The notes under the pieces were generated by a model. That model was not told the DNA's origin and did not search any database. It saw only the letters and a program-made list of their open reading frames with translations. Below are positions 59,040-60,000 of a stretch of 60,000 bases of DNA, in pieces. The position numbers and the translations under genes were made by a program. The stretch is taken from assembly GCF_030272615.1 (NCBI RefSeq), contig NC_081406.1, positions 458,394,072-458,454,071 on the forward strand, read 5' to 3'. The first letter of the stretch is position 1, and each line of letters begins with the position of its first letter. Origin of the DNA: Cryptomeria japonica. Its lineage: Eukaryota > Streptophyta > Pinopsida > Cupressales > Cupressaceae.

Positions 59040-60000
59040 GAACCAGTTGTCAGTCAACTGGGCACCAGTAATAGTGTTCTTGAACCGGTGAATGTTGATA
59101 CTGATGAAGATAAGGATGAAGAAGAAAAGCAAGAAGAACCAATTAAGACCATTCCTCAGTATGTCAAGTTGAATCATGATCCCAAGCAGATCATAGGTGA
59201 TAAGGATGCAGGAATCCTTAAAAGAAGAAAGATCAGAGAAAAATTATGTATGATCTCTAAATTTGAGCCTAAATCATTCAAAGAGGCTCATTATGATGAA
59301 GACTGGATCAAGGCAATGGGAGAAGAACTTGACCAGATAGAGAAAAATGGTACATGGTCCTTGGTACCCAGACTAGAGCATAAAAATGTCATTGACACCA
59401 AATGGGTGTTCAGAAATAAGTTGAATGAGGATGGCACAGTGATTAGGATTAAAGCCAGACTAGTATGCAAAGGATATGCTCAAGAAGAAGGTGAAGACTA
59501 TGGGGAAACCTTTGCTCCTGTAGCCAGATTGGAAGGAGTTCATATGCTTCTTGCATATGCAGCTTTTAAGAGATTCAAGGTATATCAAATGGATGTAAAA
59601 TCTGCATTCCTAAATGATGTACTTGAAGAGGAGGTATATATTGAGCAACCAGATGGGTTTACCCTATCTGAAGACAGTGACATGGTATGTAGGCTACACA
59701 AAGCATTATATGGTCTAAAGCAAGCACCTAGGGCATGGTATGAGTGCCCACATTCCCATCTTGTGAAGATTGGATTTGAGAGAACAAGTGAAGATAGCAA
59801 TATCTACTTGAAGCCTGAAGAAGATCAGATCCTGATCTGTGAAGTTTTTGTTGATGACATCATCTTTGGTGGAGATGACAAGATGAGTCATGAGTTTGCT
59901 GATGAGATGAAGAAAGAGTTTGAAATGTCACTCATAGGGGAGATTAAGTTCTTCATTGGACTGCAGATCCAGCAGATGAAAGATGGAATCTTCATCACTC
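59040..60000 (+). pseudogene. Copia C reverse transcriptase, runs off the window
   Basis: Acidic linker, then the RT domain: [78 protein letters not shown] and the catalytic FVDDIIFGG (about 59846). It is open from 59040 to the last base with no stop that I see. RNase H should follow outside the window. The RT core is the best-preserved of the three copia elements here. Confidence 0.9.

Larger units (their letters stand above)
55106..60000 (+). mobile_element. Ty1/copia element C, open at the right edge
   Basis: Plus-oriented copia inserted in LINE ORF2: 5' LTR about 55106-56640, primer site 56643-56654, gag from 56710, then protease, integrase and RT running to the window end. Its gag and pol are close to copia A (MMKREGPKFNREN against MMKKEGLKFNREK), more distant from B. 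In-frame stops and a frameshift show it is inactive. The 3' LTR and the target duplication lie outside the window. Confidence 0.92.

Overview
The window looks like nuclear DNA of a seed plant. It is AT-rich, and one decayed multi-exon gene lies beside about 50 kb of nested, mostly dead retrotransposons. The gypsy LTR style, heavy nesting and low gene density suggest a gymnosperm (conifer-like) genome, but that is inference. I found no prokaryotic features and no convincing tRNA, rRNA or CRISPR locus.

Layout. (1) 1665-6265, + strand: an intron-containing pseudogene of the plant bromodomain AAA-ATPase (ATAD2-type; the Arabidopsis relative is At1g05910, BRAT1 as I recall). Nine GT-AG introns are still readable. 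The AAA part carries in-frame stops and a ruined Walker A motif, while the three bromodomain exons remain open. The end of the last exon is tandemly duplicated, and a CpG-dense hairpin follows. (2) About 7745-10150, - strand: a fossil Ty3/gypsy pol (RT, RNase H, integrase end), followed by a solo copia-type LTR (about 10280-11467) and a gypsy-style LTR (about 12102-13060). (3) 13.1-24.4 kb: AT-rich DNA with no recognisable gene, apart from a LINE 3' tail at 20227-20471, simple repeats and a pair of related hairpins. (4) 24430-32816, - strand: Ty1/copia element A with both LTRs and a perfect 5-bp target duplication (TTGAC). A solo LTR (30066-31108) sits inside its gag. (5) 33306-42330, + strand: Ty3/gypsy element D with 5' LTR, gag, protease and integrase tail, but no RT/RNase H. 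It meets an inverted relative E (3' LTR 42331-43116), followed by a 533-bp tandem duplication across a 3'-end/gag junction. (6) From about 45551: a + strand LINE, split by copia element B (46730-54242, - strand, target duplication CTAAA). The LINE resumes in frame at 54243 and is cut off by copia element C (about 55106 to beyond 60000, + strand).

How it fits together. The order of events on the right is gypsy D/E first, then the LINE, then copia B and C into the LINE. All three copia elements use an initiator-Met-tRNA primer site. Their LTRs, although diverged, share a poly-C tract, a conserved dyad (hairpin) block and an array of short degenerate repeats. Most stop codons in the host pseudogene and many in the elements are explained by C-to-T (or complementary G-to-A) changes, often in CG or CHG context, as expected of long-methylated plant chromatin.
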